Shown here in pieces: positions 15,376 through 23,311 of a DNA stretch of 31,865 bases. The notes under the pieces are model-generated. The model did not search any database and was not told where the DNA came from. It saw nothing but the letters and a program-made list of their open reading frames with translations. Within the stretch, counting starts at the first letter, position 1, and every line of letters starts with the position of its first letter. The translations under genes and the position numbers were made by a program. The stretch comes from an uncultured Methanobrevibacter sp. (GTDB lineage: Archaea; Methanobacteriota; Methanobacteria; Methanobacteriales; Methanobacteriaceae), in NCBI GenBank assembly GCA_902782595.1, contig CACZNW010000118.1, positions 1 to 31,865 of the forward strand, read 5' to 3'.

Positions 15376-16638
15376 ATGATTCAATTGACAAAAAAAAGAA
15401 CCGTTGATGATATCAACCGAAAAATAGAAAACGGCGATGCAAATATCTACACCGCCGAGGAATTTAAAAAACTCATAAAAAAGGACAGCGCACCAGGTTT
15501 TGATGAAGTGGACGTTGTAACATGCGGAACCTGTGGAGTCATGAGCGGTACTGCGGCAATCCTTAACTTCATCGTCGCAGAGCCAGGTGAATTCATAAGG
15601 GCATCTGAAGTCTACATGAACGGGGTTCCGGCATATGCAGGACCATGTCCCAACGAATGGCTGGGTTCAGTTGACGTGATACTTCACGGAACGGCACACT
15701 CAATATATGACGAGTCATATGGCGGAGGATTTCTTTTAAAGGAAATACTTGAAGGCAAATCCGTTGACGTGAGGGTTGAAAGTGCCGACGGAAAAACCAT
15801 AGAAAACACCATTACAAAAGCAGACATTACAAGGGCACAAATCATTGGCGCCCGAATGGCATTTAAAAACTACACCGCATTTACAAATCCCGGAAGAGAA
15901 CCGGTAAAGTCAATATTTTCAGCGGTCCCCCTTGAAGGTAACCTTCGGGGCCTTACTTTTTCCGGATGCGGAGACTTGAATCCTCTTCAAAACGACATAC
16001 CACACAACGTTATAAGGCAAGGCAGCCGGGTACTTTTAAACGGTGCAGTCGGTTATGTTCTTGGTGACGGAACAAGGTCAAGTGCCGAAAAGCCGAATCT
16101 GATGCTTTCAGCCGACCTGTGCCAGATGGACCCCTACTATCTGGGCGGTTTTAAAACCGGCCAGGGAGGCGAGGTATATGATACCGTGGCGGTGCCGATA
16201 CCTGTTTTAAACGAGGAAATATACAATAACTTACTGATAACAGATGATGAAATAGACCTGCCTGTAGCGGACATAAAGGGACGCCATCTGCCCCTTGACA
16301 GTACCGATTACGGCAGGATGTGGACAGACCATGACCTGAGACCACAGTACGACAGAACAAAATGCGGGACATGCGAAAAATGCACTGTTGAAGAAATCTG
16401 TCCGACAAACGCATTTTCCGCCGAAAGACTTAATCTTGCATACTGTTTCGGATGCGGAATGTGTGCAAACTACTGCAGACACGACGCATTTGAGATGAAC
16501 ACCGGAAGCGTTGATTTAACAATAAATGACAGGAATGTTAACGTTCCGATAATCTGCAGACAGTCAGACAGGCTCAGGGCAAACAAACTGTCCATGAAAT
16601 TAAAGAACATGATTGAAAATAAGGTTTTTAGATTATGA
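15376..16638 (+). CDS. DUF39 / methanogenesis marker 16 metalloprotein
   Basis: A 420-residue member of the DUF39 (COG1900) family with a C-terminal ferredoxin, the layout of methanogenesis marker protein 16. The N-terminal V-T-C50-G-T-C53-G-V-M-S-G-T and A-G-P-C-P-N-E-W motifs hold conserved cysteines. The C-terminal region carries two Fe-S motifs, one with C-x2-C-x2-C-x5-C-P and one with C-x2-C-x2-C-x3-C. A related DUF39 protein of Methanosarcina acts in sulfide incorporation into aspartate semialdehyde to make homocysteine, with a persulfide cysteine. The position between comA and hdrC suggests an analogous thiol-forming step on an aldehyde of the coenzyme M pathway; that is inference. Its stop overlaps the hdrC start in ATGA. 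Confidence 0.85.
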   Translation: MIQLTKKRTVDDINRKIENGDANIYTAEEFKKLIKKDSAPGFDEVDVVTCGTCGVMSGTAAILNFIVAEPGEFIRASEVYMNGVPAYAGPCPNEWLGSVDVILHGTAHSIYDESYGGGFLLKEILEGKSVDVRVESADGKTIENTITKADITRAQIIGARMAFKNYTAFTNPGREPVKSIFSAVPLEGNLRGLTFSGCGDLNPLQNDIPHNVIRQGSRVLLNGAVGYVLGDGTRSSAEKPNLMLSADLCQMDPYYLGGFKTGQGGEVYDTVAVPIPVLNEEIYNNLLITDDEIDLPVADIKGRHLPLDSTDYGRMWTDHDLRPQYDRTKCGTCEKCTVEEICPTNAFSAERLNLAYCFGCGMCANYCRHDAFEMNTGSVDLTINDRNVNVPIICRQSDRLRANKLSMKLKNMIENKVFRL

Positions 16639-17234
16639 CAACTCAAAAAATAACCGATTCTCCGATAGATTTTGCCGAAAAAATCATAGAGGACGTGAAA
16701 AACTCCAAAGAGGAAGGAGTTTTAAAATGCGTGCAGTGCGGAATGTGCACTTCAACATGCCCTGCGGCACGCCACAGCGACTATAATCCCCGTGATATCA
16801 TAGAAAGGGTTCTTGAAGGGGATGAAACAATAATTGAAGACGACAATATCTGGAACTGCTTTTACTGCTATACCTGCCACAGCGTATGCCCTGTGGGAAA
16901 CAGCGTATGTGAAGTAAACCAGATTTTAAAACAGATTGCAATTGAAAACGGAATCGGATACGACAAGTTATATGAATACATGGGATTTGCCGATTCATAC
17001 TTCACGGCGGCAATCGGAGCAATCCCCGAAAGGTTCTTTCCCGACATTGACCGTGACGTGCCGGGATGGTGGGACTTCAGACAGAACCTTGATGAAATAA
17101 GAACTGAACTTGAATTGAACCCGCCGCTGATGCCGTCTGAGGACGTCATTGAAGAGGTAAGTAAAATCCTCACGATTACAGGTTTTAAGGACAAGATTGA
17201 AAAGATACGTTCAACAGAGGAGGAAGACCAATGA
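16635..17234 (+). CDS. hdrC: heterodisulfide reductase-like subunit C
   Basis: A 199-residue iron-sulfur protein. Two complete [4Fe-4S] motifs are visible: C-V-Q-C-G-M-C-T-S-T-C-P and C-F-Y-C-Y-T-C-H-S-V-C-P, each C-x2-C-x2-C-x3-C-P, with the H-S-D-Y-N-P-R-D segment typical of HdrC between them. HdrC passes electrons from HdrA to the catalytic HdrB. It overlaps the DUF39 gene and hdrB by four bases each (ATGA), so the stoichiometry is likely maintained by coupling. The C-terminal third (after about residue 125) is longer than the minimal ferredoxin and lacks cysteines. No lesion is seen. Confidence 0.88.
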   Translation: MTTQKITDSPIDFAEKIIEDVKNSKEEGVLKCVQCGMCTSTCPAARHSDYNPRDIIERVLEGDETIIEDDNIWNCFYCYTCHSVCPVGNSVCEVNQILKQIAIENGIGYDKLYEYMGFADSYFTAAIGAIPERFFPDIDRDVPGWWDFRQNLDEIRTELELNPPLMPSEDVIEEVSKILTITGFKDKIEKIRSTEEEDQ

Positions 17235-18172
17235 AAAACGTACCGACAGAGGACATACTTCTTTTTCGAAGCTGTCTTGTAAGCGTGGAGTATCCCGGAG
17301 TCGAGGCGTCAACAAAATTTGTCTTTGACAAACTGGGCGTTGACTATGAAATATCAGATAAACAGACATGCTGTACCGGTCTTGGACATTACTCGGATGT
17401 GTTTTCACAAATCGACACAACGGCAATAGGTGCAAGAAATTTCAGGATTGCCCGTGAACTTAAAAGGCCGAATCTTGTCATGATGTGTGCAACATGCTAT
17501 GCAATCAACAAAAAATCGGTAAAACTTTTAAACAAAAAGGATGACTTGAGAAATCACATTAACGAATTATTTATAAATAACGGGCTGGAACACCTTACAT
17601 ATGAAAAGGATGACCTGAAACCTACAGAAAACATATTCCATGTCGTGGACATATTGTATGCCCGGAAGGATGAGATTAAAAATCATGTTAAATACGACCT
17701 GAGCGGATACAAAATAGCAACCCACCACGGCTGCCACTACTGCAAGGTACATTACGAGGACACCATCGGAGGGGTTCGTGATCCGAATGTAATGGACGAG
17801 ATTATAGCCGAATGCGGATGCAAAACCATAGGATGGTATGACCATAAAAGGGCAACATGCGGAACCGGATTCAGGCAGAGATACTCAAACCCGAACCTTT
17901 CATTTACCGCCACAGCAGATAAAATGAACGCAATTGATGACGAGGACGTTGACATACTGGTTCACCTGTGCCCGAACTGTCACATACAGTTTGACAGATA
18001 TCAGCATCTCATAGCAGAGCGTGAAGGCAGAAACTTCAGGGCAGTGCATTTAAATATAGCGCAGTTCCTGGCAATTGCAATGGGCGGGGACTTTGATAAG
18101 GTAATCGGTGTCAGGGCACACACCGTTCCGGTTGATTCAGTTATAAAGGATTTGAAGGAGGTTGAAAAATGA
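17231..18172 (+). CDS. hdrB: divergent heterodisulfide reductase-like subunit B
   Basis: A 313-residue CCG-domain protein. The first cluster set is complete: C15, C47-C48, C86 and C89. In the second set C168, C210, C247 and C250 are present, but the residue that should be the first cysteine of the CC pair is Thr209 (A-T-C-G-T-G in place of the usual C-C-G). Extra cysteines lie at 171, 195 and 197. In canonical HdrB each set of five cysteines binds a noncubane [4Fe-4S] cluster that cleaves the CoM-S-S-CoB disulfide. The H-L-C-P-N-C-H-I-Q-F-D-R end is well conserved. The loss suggests an altered second cluster or a different substrate. It is coupled to hdrC and hdrA by ATGA overlaps. Confidence 0.85.
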   Translation: MKNVPTEDILLFRSCLVSVEYPGVEASTKFVFDKLGVDYEISDKQTCCTGLGHYSDVFSQIDTTAIGARNFRIARELKRPNLVMMCATCYAINKKSVKLLNKKDDLRNHINELFINNGLEHLTYEKDDLKPTENIFHVVDILYARKDEIKNHVKYDLSGYKIATHHGCHYCKVHYEDTIGGVRDPNVMDEIIAECGCKTIGWYDHKRATCGTGFRQRYSNPNLSFTATADKMNAIDDEDVDILVHLCPNCHIQFDRYQHLIAEREGRNFRAVHLNIAQFLAIAMGGDFDKVIGVRAHTVPVDSVIKDLKEVEK

Positions 18173-20472
18173 GGGATGATTTGAAAGTTGGCGTGTTTTT
18201 ATGTGAATGCGGAGGAAATATATCGGATACGATAGACCTGGACAGGGTTAAATCCGAACTGGATGTGGAATTTATAGGTCAATTCGAAAACTTATGTTCA
18301 CTCAACGGACGTAAAATAATACGGGATGCAATATTCGACCATGACCTTGACAGAGTAGTGGTTGCAGCATGCTCACCGATAAGCCATGAAAAAACATTTC
18401 AGGACTACGTAAAACCTCTAAATCCCTATCTCATGGACATGGCAAACATACGTGAGCAGTGCTCATGGGTACACTCCGACAAGGACCTTGCAACCCATAA
18501 GGCGATAAGCCTTATCAATGCTTCCGTAGAAAAGGTAAAGCAGTCCGATGCGGTTGACCCTATTTACTGCCAGACACCGGATGAAGTGGCGGTAATCGGA
18601 GGAGGAATTGCGGGAATGAACGCAGCACTGTCCCTTGCAAAACAGGGAACAAAGGTGACCCTAATCGAGCAGTCAGCCTCAATCGGAGGACACATGGCAA
18701 AAATCGGTAAGGTATTCTCGCCTGTAAAAATAGCTGAGGAGTGCGGAATGTGTCTTTTAAATCCGATACTCAACGAACTGGTATGGAATGAAAACATAAC
18801 TGTCCTCACCAACACCAAAGTCATAGAGGCCGAAAGACGTGCCGGAACGTATAATCTGATTCTTGAAAAATCACCAAGATACGTCGACACCGAAAAGTGC
18901 ATTTCCTGCGGCAAATGCTCTGAAGTTTGTGAAGTTGAGGTTCCAAACGACTGGAACGATAACCTTTCAAACAGAAAGGCAATATACAGACCCTTCGGCC
19001 AGTCATATCCCGAAGCTTACGTTATAGACATGGAAAACTGTACAAAGTGCAGCAACTGTGTCAAGGTATGTAACATGAAAGCGATAAGGCTCAGGGGAAA
19101 ACCCGAAAGAATACCTCTTCAGGTCGGATCAATTATAGTTGCAACCGGCCATAAATTATTTGACATGGAAAAGCGTCCGGAATACGGATACACAAGATAT
19201 GACGATGTTATAACCCAGTCCGAACTTGGAAGAATCACAGGGGTCAACGGCCCGACCAAGGGAAAACTTCTCAAATCAAACGGCGAAGTGCCGAAACGTG
19301 TCGTCATGATACAGTGTGTGGGATCCCGTGACGAAAAGCCCGACGGTCACAGGTACTGCTCAAAGATATGCTGTACTGTTGCGCTTAAAAACGCAAATAT
19401 AATCAAGCACAAATACCCAGACACCGACGTTCTGATATGCTACACCGACGTTAGGACACCAGGAATGTTTGAGAAATACTACAAGCACACTCAGGAAAAT
19501 GAGGTGAGATTTTTAAGGGGACGTCCGGGTGAAGTCGTCAAAAAGGGAGACAACTTCATCGTAAGAACCGAAGACACACTTAAAGGTGAGTTTGTTGAAA
19601 TCGAAGCCGACATGGTAGTGCTTTCAACTGCAATGGAACCTTCAAAGGGAACCGAGGAAATAGCGGAAATCCTTAATGTCGGAATAACCGAAGACGGTTT
19701 CATCAAGGAATCACATCCCAAAATCAAACCTGTTGCAACCGACGTTCAGGGAATATTCGTCTGTGGAACCGCACATGAACCGAAAGACATCACGGATTCA
19801 ATCATGCAGGCAACCGCAGCAGCCTCAAAGGTAAGCGAATACAACTACGGTGGTGTTGAAATAGAACCGTTCATCGCAGAGATAAACACAGAAAGATGTA
19901 CGGTCTGCGGAGAATGTATTGAAAGATGCAAATACAAGTCAATGAGCATACAGAACGATGAAATCTACATTGACCCGATGAGCTGTACCGGATGTGGAAA
20001 ATGTCTCATCGGATGCAAACACAGAGCCATTACAGTTAATGGAAACATTGACGAAAAGATAATGTCTACAATAAAAGGGGTTCTCTCAAACAAAATGGAA
20101 GGCCAGCGCATGATACTGGTATTTCTCGACAATATCGGATACACCGCAGCAGACAATATCGGAGTAAACAGACTCTCATACCCGGAATCAATCCACATTA
20201 TCAAGGTAATCTCCGTCAACCGTGTAAGGCCAAAACACATAAGATACGCACTTGACAACGGAGCCGACGGCGTATTTATCGGTGAGTTTCCGGGAGATTT
20301 GATGTATGATGAGGTTGAGCGCAAAATTCAGGGAGTCAAAAACAGAATTGAAGAGCTCGGCGAAGACCCGGAAAGGGTAACGTTTTCAAAGGTGTATATC
20401 CCATACTTCTCAGGACTTGCACGTAAATTCAGAGAATTCGATTCCAAAATTGCAGAACTGGATTCGGAATAA
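18169..20472 (+). CDS. hdrA: HdrA-like flavoprotein fused to a cysteine-free MvhD-like domain
   Basis: A 767-residue protein, about 100 residues longer than usual HdrA. Residues 1-640 follow HdrA order: an N-terminal domain with C-E-C-G-G, the FAD Rossmann motif G-G-G-I-A-G-M-N, E-C-G-M-C, an inserted ferredoxin (C-I-S-C-G-K-C and C-T-K-C-S-N-C), C-V-G-S-R-D with R-Y-C-S-K-I-C-C, and a C-terminal ferredoxin (C-T-V-C-G-E-C and C-T-G-C-G-K-C). Residues about 645-767 resemble MvhD/FlpD, with Y-T-A-A-D-N-I-G, R-L-S-Y-P, N-G-A-D-G-V and P-G-D-L-M-Y, but all the cysteines of the MvhD [2Fe-2S] site are replaced. HdrA proteins bifurcate electrons from a hydrogenase or formate dehydrogenase via MvhD; the degenerate domain may keep only the docking role. 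It ends the operon, followed by a strong hairpin. Confidence 0.88.
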   Translation: MRDDLKVGVFLCECGGNISDTIDLDRVKSELDVEFIGQFENLCSLNGRKIIRDAIFDHDLDRVVVAACSPISHEKTFQDYVKPLNPYLMDMANIREQCSWVHSDKDLATHKAISLINASVEKVKQSDAVDPIYCQTPDEVAVIGGGIAGMNAALSLAKQGTKVTLIEQSASIGGHMAKIGKVFSPVKIAEECGMCLLNPILNELVWNENITVLTNTKVIEAERRAGTYNLILEKSPRYVDTEKCISCGKCSEVCEVEVPNDWNDNLSNRKAIYRPFGQSYPEAYVIDMENCTKCSNCVKVCNMKAIRLRGKPERIPLQVGSIIVATGHKLFDMEKRPEYGYTRYDDVITQSELGRITGVNGPTKGKLLKSNGEVPKRVVMIQCVGSRDEKPDGHRYCSKICCTVALKNANIIKHKYPDTDVLICYTDVRTPGMFEKYYKHTQENEVRFLRGRPGEVVKKGDNFIVRTEDTLKGEFVEIEADMVVLSTAMEPSKGTEEIAEILNVGITEDGFIKESHPKIKPVATDVQGIFVCGTAHEPKDITDSIMQATAAASKVSEYNYGGVEIEPFIAEINTERCTVCGECIERCKYKSMSIQNDEIYIDPMSCTGCGKCLIGCKHRAITVNGNIDEKIMSTIKGVLSNKMEGQRMILVFLDNIGYTAADNIGVNRLSYPESIHIIKVISVNRVRPKHIRYALDNGADGVFIGEFPGDLMYDEVERKIQGVKNRIEELGEDPERVTFSKVYIPYFSGLARKFREFDSKIAELDSE

Positions 20473-20482
20473 AAAATAAGAT

Positions 20483-20512
20483 TATTATGTAACATTTGTC
20501 TGTTACATAATA
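20483..20512. terminator. bidirectional terminator-like hairpin between hdrA and the symporter gene
   Basis: Positions 20483-20494 and 20501-20512 form a perfect twelve-base-pair stem with a six-base loop. T runs follow on both strands: GTTTTTC downstream on plus, TTATTTTTTATT on minus. The 3' arm overlaps the last codons of the symporter gene. Confidence 0.65.
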
Positions 20513-21792
20513 CGTTTTTCTATTTTTGGAGGCTTTTTACCGTTGAACACATCAGTGTCCATTGACTTGTTTTTGAATGAAACGATAATTGTACATATCG
20601 CATCACCGGTAACGTTTACCGCTGTTCTGAACATATCAAGAACATGATCTATTCCAAAGATAATGCCTATTGCCTGTACAGGTAAGCCTATGGAGTTAAA
20701 TACCATTGTCAGAGTTACAAGACCTACTGACGGAACACCTGCTGTACCTATTGAAGCCATTACCGCAGTGAATATAACGGTCAGAAGGGCTGAGGTACCA
20801 AGGTCGATACCGTATGCCTGTGCTGCAAACATAACTGCAACACCCTGCATGATTGCGGTTCCGTCCATGTTGATAGTGGCGCCCAAAGGAATGGTGAATG
20901 AACTCACGTCACGTGAAACACCCATCTCACTCAGTTTATCAAGATTCAATGGTATTGTCGCATTTGATGTTGAAGATGAAAATGCAAAAAACATAACCGA
21001 AGTGAACCTTTTAAAGAACTTGAGAGGATTCAGACGGGTTAAAATCACAAGCAGTGACGGATAGACAATAACTAGCTGAATCGCAAGACCAATAAGTACG
21101 CACAGTACGTATTTGGCTAGAGGAAGTATTCCTTCAAAACCAAGACCTCCGAATGTCCTTGCCATTAAACAGAAAACTCCGATAGGGGCGAATTTCATGA
21201 CGATTGATGTCATCTCCATCATTATTCTGTTTCCTTCACCGAAGAATTTGTTCATGACTTCGGTTTCCTTTCTGATTTTTGCAAGTATTATACCGATAAG
21301 AACTCCGAATATGATTACGGGAAGCATGTCTCCGGTTGCAAGGGAGCTGAATGGATTGTCCGGAACCATATTCAAAACGGTGTCTGTCATTGTCTGATTA
21401 ACTGTCACGTTTGATGACTGGGCGGCACCCGCCATGTTCAATCCTGCACCGGGCTGTATATACATGCCAATCAGTAAAGCAATTGTAACCGCTACTGCAG
21501 TGGTTATCAGATAGATTACGATTGTGGTTCCTCCGATTTTACCAATTGTCCGCACGTCGGAGATTGATGAAACCCCAACGACAATGGAAAAGAAAACCAG
21601 AGGTACAACCAGCATCTTCATCAGTTTAATGAACAGTGTACCTCCAAGATAGAACACGTTGTCCATCAGGATGATTTTTTTAATATAAGGGTCGGTAACG
21701 TAGAAATTCACTGCAAGACCGACAATCATACCGAGTAGCATTCCGATAAGTATCCAGTTTCCCAGGCTTATCTTGTTAAGTTTAGCTAACAT
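20503..21792 (-). CDS. dicarboxylate/amino acid:cation symporter (DAACS family)
   Basis: A 429-residue membrane protein of the GltP/GltT/DctA family that takes up acidic amino acids or C4-dicarboxylates with Na+ or H+. Family landmarks are the serine-rich S-S-S-T-S-N-A-T-I-P hairpin, N-M-D-G-T-A in transmembrane segment 7, G-T-A-G-V-P-S-V-G in the second re-entrant hairpin, and G-I-D-H-V-L-D-M-F-R-T-A-V-N-V near the end. Eight hydrophobic segments fit the fold. GAGG lies six bases or so before the ATG. The substrate cannot be fixed from sequence. It interrupts the coenzyme M genes, and a TGTTACATAA sequence recurs at both of its ends. Confidence 0.88.
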   Translation of the reverse strand: MLAKLNKISLGNWILIGMLLGMIVGLAVNFYVTDPYIKKIILMDNVFYLGGTLFIKLMKMLVVPLVFFSIVVGVSSISDVRTIGKIGGTTIVIYLITTAVAVTIALLIGMYIQPGAGLNMAGAAQSSNVTVNQTMTDTVLNMVPDNPFSSLATGDMLPVIIFGVLIGIILAKIRKETEVMNKFFGEGNRIMMEMTSIVMKFAPIGVFCLMARTFGGLGFEGILPLAKYVLCVLIGLAIQLVIVYPSLLVILTRLNPLKFFKRFTSVMFFAFSSSTSNATIPLNLDKLSEMGVSRDVSSFTIPLGATINMDGTAIMQGVAVMFAAQAYGIDLGTSALLTVIFTAVMASIGTAGVPSVGLVTLTMVFNSIGLPVQAIGIIFGIDHVLDMFRTAVNVTGDAICTIIVSFKNKSMDTDVFNGKKPPKIEKRIM

Positions 21793-21826
21793 TTTCTGCC
21801 TCGGATTTAATTTTTATTTGAAATGT

Positions 21827-21843
21827 TACATAAATCTTATGTA
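21827..21843. promoter_or_regulatory. inverted repeat in the divergent symporter promoter
   Basis: TACATAA, three bases, TTATGTA. It lies in the 73-base spacer between the symporter gene (minus) and the zinc-ribbon membrane gene (plus) and overlaps a TGTTACATAA sequence (21824-21833) also found in the hairpin beyond the symporter's stop. It is a possible operator. Confidence 0.4.
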
Positions 21844-21865
21844 GTATGAAAAAGAGAGTATGTTC

Positions 21866-22207
21866 ATGGACGAATATTGCTCAAACTGCGGTTTTAAAGT
21901 TAAAAATGGTGATGAGTTCTGCCCGAACTGCGGAAGCAGACTTCATGAAAGCGATGAAGTCACATATGAAGAACTGATTAAAGATATCATATACGTCGAC
22001 GGCAGAATTTCCAAAGCAAAGCTCATCGGTGCGGGATTTTTCATGATTAGTGTTTTCGGGTCAATGTTTTTCATTGTCCCGACAATGCTTCGCTACGGTT
22101 TTTTAGCGTTTTTCACAGGAGTTTTCGCATCATTTATTTCAGGTTTAATATATTATTCAATCTGCAGAGGCGGAGGCTATCTGATTAGAAAACATCTGGC
22201 TAAATAG
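21866..22207 (+). CDS. small zinc-ribbon membrane protein
   Basis: A 113-residue protein with an N-terminal zinc ribbon (C5, C8, C19, C22), a short acidic linker, and two hydrophobic segments (about 49-70 and 75-100) ending in basic residues. The ATG at 21866 puts the first cysteine at position 5, as in the related proteins at 7164 and 11587; an ATG at 21860 is also possible. It is divergent from the symporter gene and its last eight bases overlap the end of comE convergently. The function is unknown; the domain is shared with the island at the left end of the window. Confidence 0.65.
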   Translation: MDEYCSNCGFKVKNGDEFCPNCGSRLHESDEVTYEELIKDIIYVDGRISKAKLIGAGFFMISVFGSMFFIVPTMLRYGFLAFFTGVFASFISGLIYYSICRGGGYLIRKHLAK

Positions 22208-22736
22208 AGCTCATGAACCTTTCCTTTATTGTAATAGGGTCAATGTCGATTATAGGGGCTTTTGAATTTCCGGGTTCTGTTTCATAAACGATAAAACTTG
22301 CGTCTTCACTGTTTATGACTTCTTTTAAATCAATGTCTTTGAAATGGAAACTGTTTTTAAATCCGACTCCCTTTGCTGTTTCAACAAGGTCAATCAGTTG
22401 TGCATAGGTATCCTGATTTCCGGTTGAACCGTAGGCACCGTTATCTATAACAATCCAGGTGAGGTTTGAGGGATTGTTTGCAAACACAGTTGCAAGTGAA
22501 CCCATGTTCATTAAAAGTGAACCGTCACCATCTATTACCACAACGTCTTCGCTGGGTTTTGACAGTGCAAGTCCCAGGCCGATTGATGATGCAAGACCCA
22601 TTGATCCAATCATGTAAAAGTTACGTGACCTGTCGTTTATTTCATATAATTCCCTTGACGGAAATCCGATGTTGCAGATAACAAGTTCTTCATCTATATT
22701 TTCCATTATATCATGTATCGCTTCATATCTTGCCAT
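22200..22736 (-). CDS. comE: sulfopyruvate decarboxylase, beta subunit
   Basis: A 178-residue TPP-binding protein. With ComD it decarboxylates sulfopyruvate to sulfoacetaldehyde in coenzyme M synthesis. The TPP/Mg motif G-D-G-S-L-L-M-N-M-G with the downstream V-I-D-N-G-A-Y-G-S-T-G is intact, as is the G-S-M-G-L-A-S-S-I-G-L-G segment. Length fits the archaeal beta subunit. It lies four bases downstream of comD in the same operon. The 3' end overlaps the convergent zinc-ribbon membrane gene by eight bases. Confidence 0.9.
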   Translation of the reverse strand: MARYEAIHDIMENIDEELVICNIGFPSRELYEINDRSRNFYMIGSMGLASSIGLGLALSKPSEDVVVIDGDGSLLMNMGSLATVFANNPSNLTWIVIDNGAYGSTGNQDTYAQLIDLVETAKGVGFKNSFHFKDIDLKEVINSEDASFIVYETEPGNSKAPIIDIDPITIKERFMSSI

Positions 22737-22740
22737 ATTA

Positions 22741-23232
22741 TCACCAGTATTTAATTTCCAGCAGTATGCTTATCGGTTTTCCTTCTTCTTCAGACATTTC
22801 CCATGACCGTCTGATGTCATTGTATGCCTCTTCGGGTGTCTGGGGTTTGAAGAAACTGAAGTCCATTGCCTCAAGTATCCTTGGAGTTGACTCTCCCATT
22901 GGGACCTGTCCTACTATACTTTCACCTTCAGTTCCCCTGTGGCTCATAACCATCAATAAAGGGAATTCATATAGTTCAGTCAGGGATTTAAGGGCGTTTA
23001 CTGAGTTTCCAAGTCCTGAATTCTGCATTAAGATGGCTGGTTTTTTACCTCCCAGATATGCTCCTGCACATATTCCAATTCCTTCCTCTTCACGTGTAAC
23101 CGGCACATGGATGATTTCAGGGTCTTCGTCGAGTCGATTTAAAATTTCTGATAAGTTAACGCAGGGAACGCTTACGACAAAGTCGATTCCCCCATCTTTA
23201 AGTCCGTCATAAACAGCATCATTACTATCCAT
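22741..23232 (-). CDS. comD: sulfopyruvate decarboxylase, alpha subunit
   Basis: A 163-residue protein, the pyrimidine-binding partner of ComE. Family landmarks are S-V-P-C-V-N-L, V-P-V-T-R-E-E-E-G-I-G-I-C-A-G-A-Y-L-G-G-K (conserved glutamate for TPP activation), M-Q-N-S-G-L-G-N-S and S-H-R-G. It is the first gene of the comDE operon. Its promoter region contains a TATA-like CTATTTATACT on the minus strand (23268-23278) and, just beyond it, a large inverted repeat. GATGTGAT upstream of the ATG can serve as ribosome site. Confidence 0.9.
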   Translation of the reverse strand: MDSNDAVYDGLKDGGIDFVVSVPCVNLSEILNRLDEDPEIIHVPVTREEEGIGICAGAYLGGKKPAILMQNSGLGNSVNALKSLTELYEFPLLMVMSHRGTEGESIVGQVPMGESTPRILEAMDFSFFKPQTPEEAYNDIRRSWEMSEEEGKPISILLEIKYW

Positions 23233-23267
23233 TTATATCACATCTGATTATTTGTTATGTTTAAAAG

Positions 23268-23278
23268 AGTATAAATAG
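23268..23278 (-). promoter_or_regulatory. TATA box of the comDE operon
   Basis: On the minus strand CTATTTATACT, centred about 40 bases before the comD ATG. Initiation would fall near 23249, leaving a leader of about 17 bases that holds the ribosome site. Confidence 0.45.
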
Positions 23279-23280
23279 CT

Positions 23281-23311
23281 ATTTTTCACATGAATTTCAT
23301 TTGTGAAAAAT
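23281..23311. promoter_or_regulatory. perfect inverted repeat upstream of comD
   Basis: ATTTTTCACA (23281-23290), eleven bases, TGTGAAAAAT (23302-23311). It abuts the comD TATA box on its upstream side, the usual place for an archaeal regulator site. The spacer holds a smaller palindrome ATGAATTTCAT (23290-23300), and a further CACATG occurs at 23312-23317. Confidence 0.55.

Noticed and set aside
14735..15391. Long open frame (218 codons) on the minus strand across comA.
   Set aside because: It is antisense to a clear ComA protein and its serine- and leucine-rich translation is what the opposite strand of this codon usage yields.
22730..23212. Long plus-strand open frame (160 codons) opposite comD.
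   Set aside because: comD on the minus strand has full family motifs; the plus-strand translation has none and no ribosome site.
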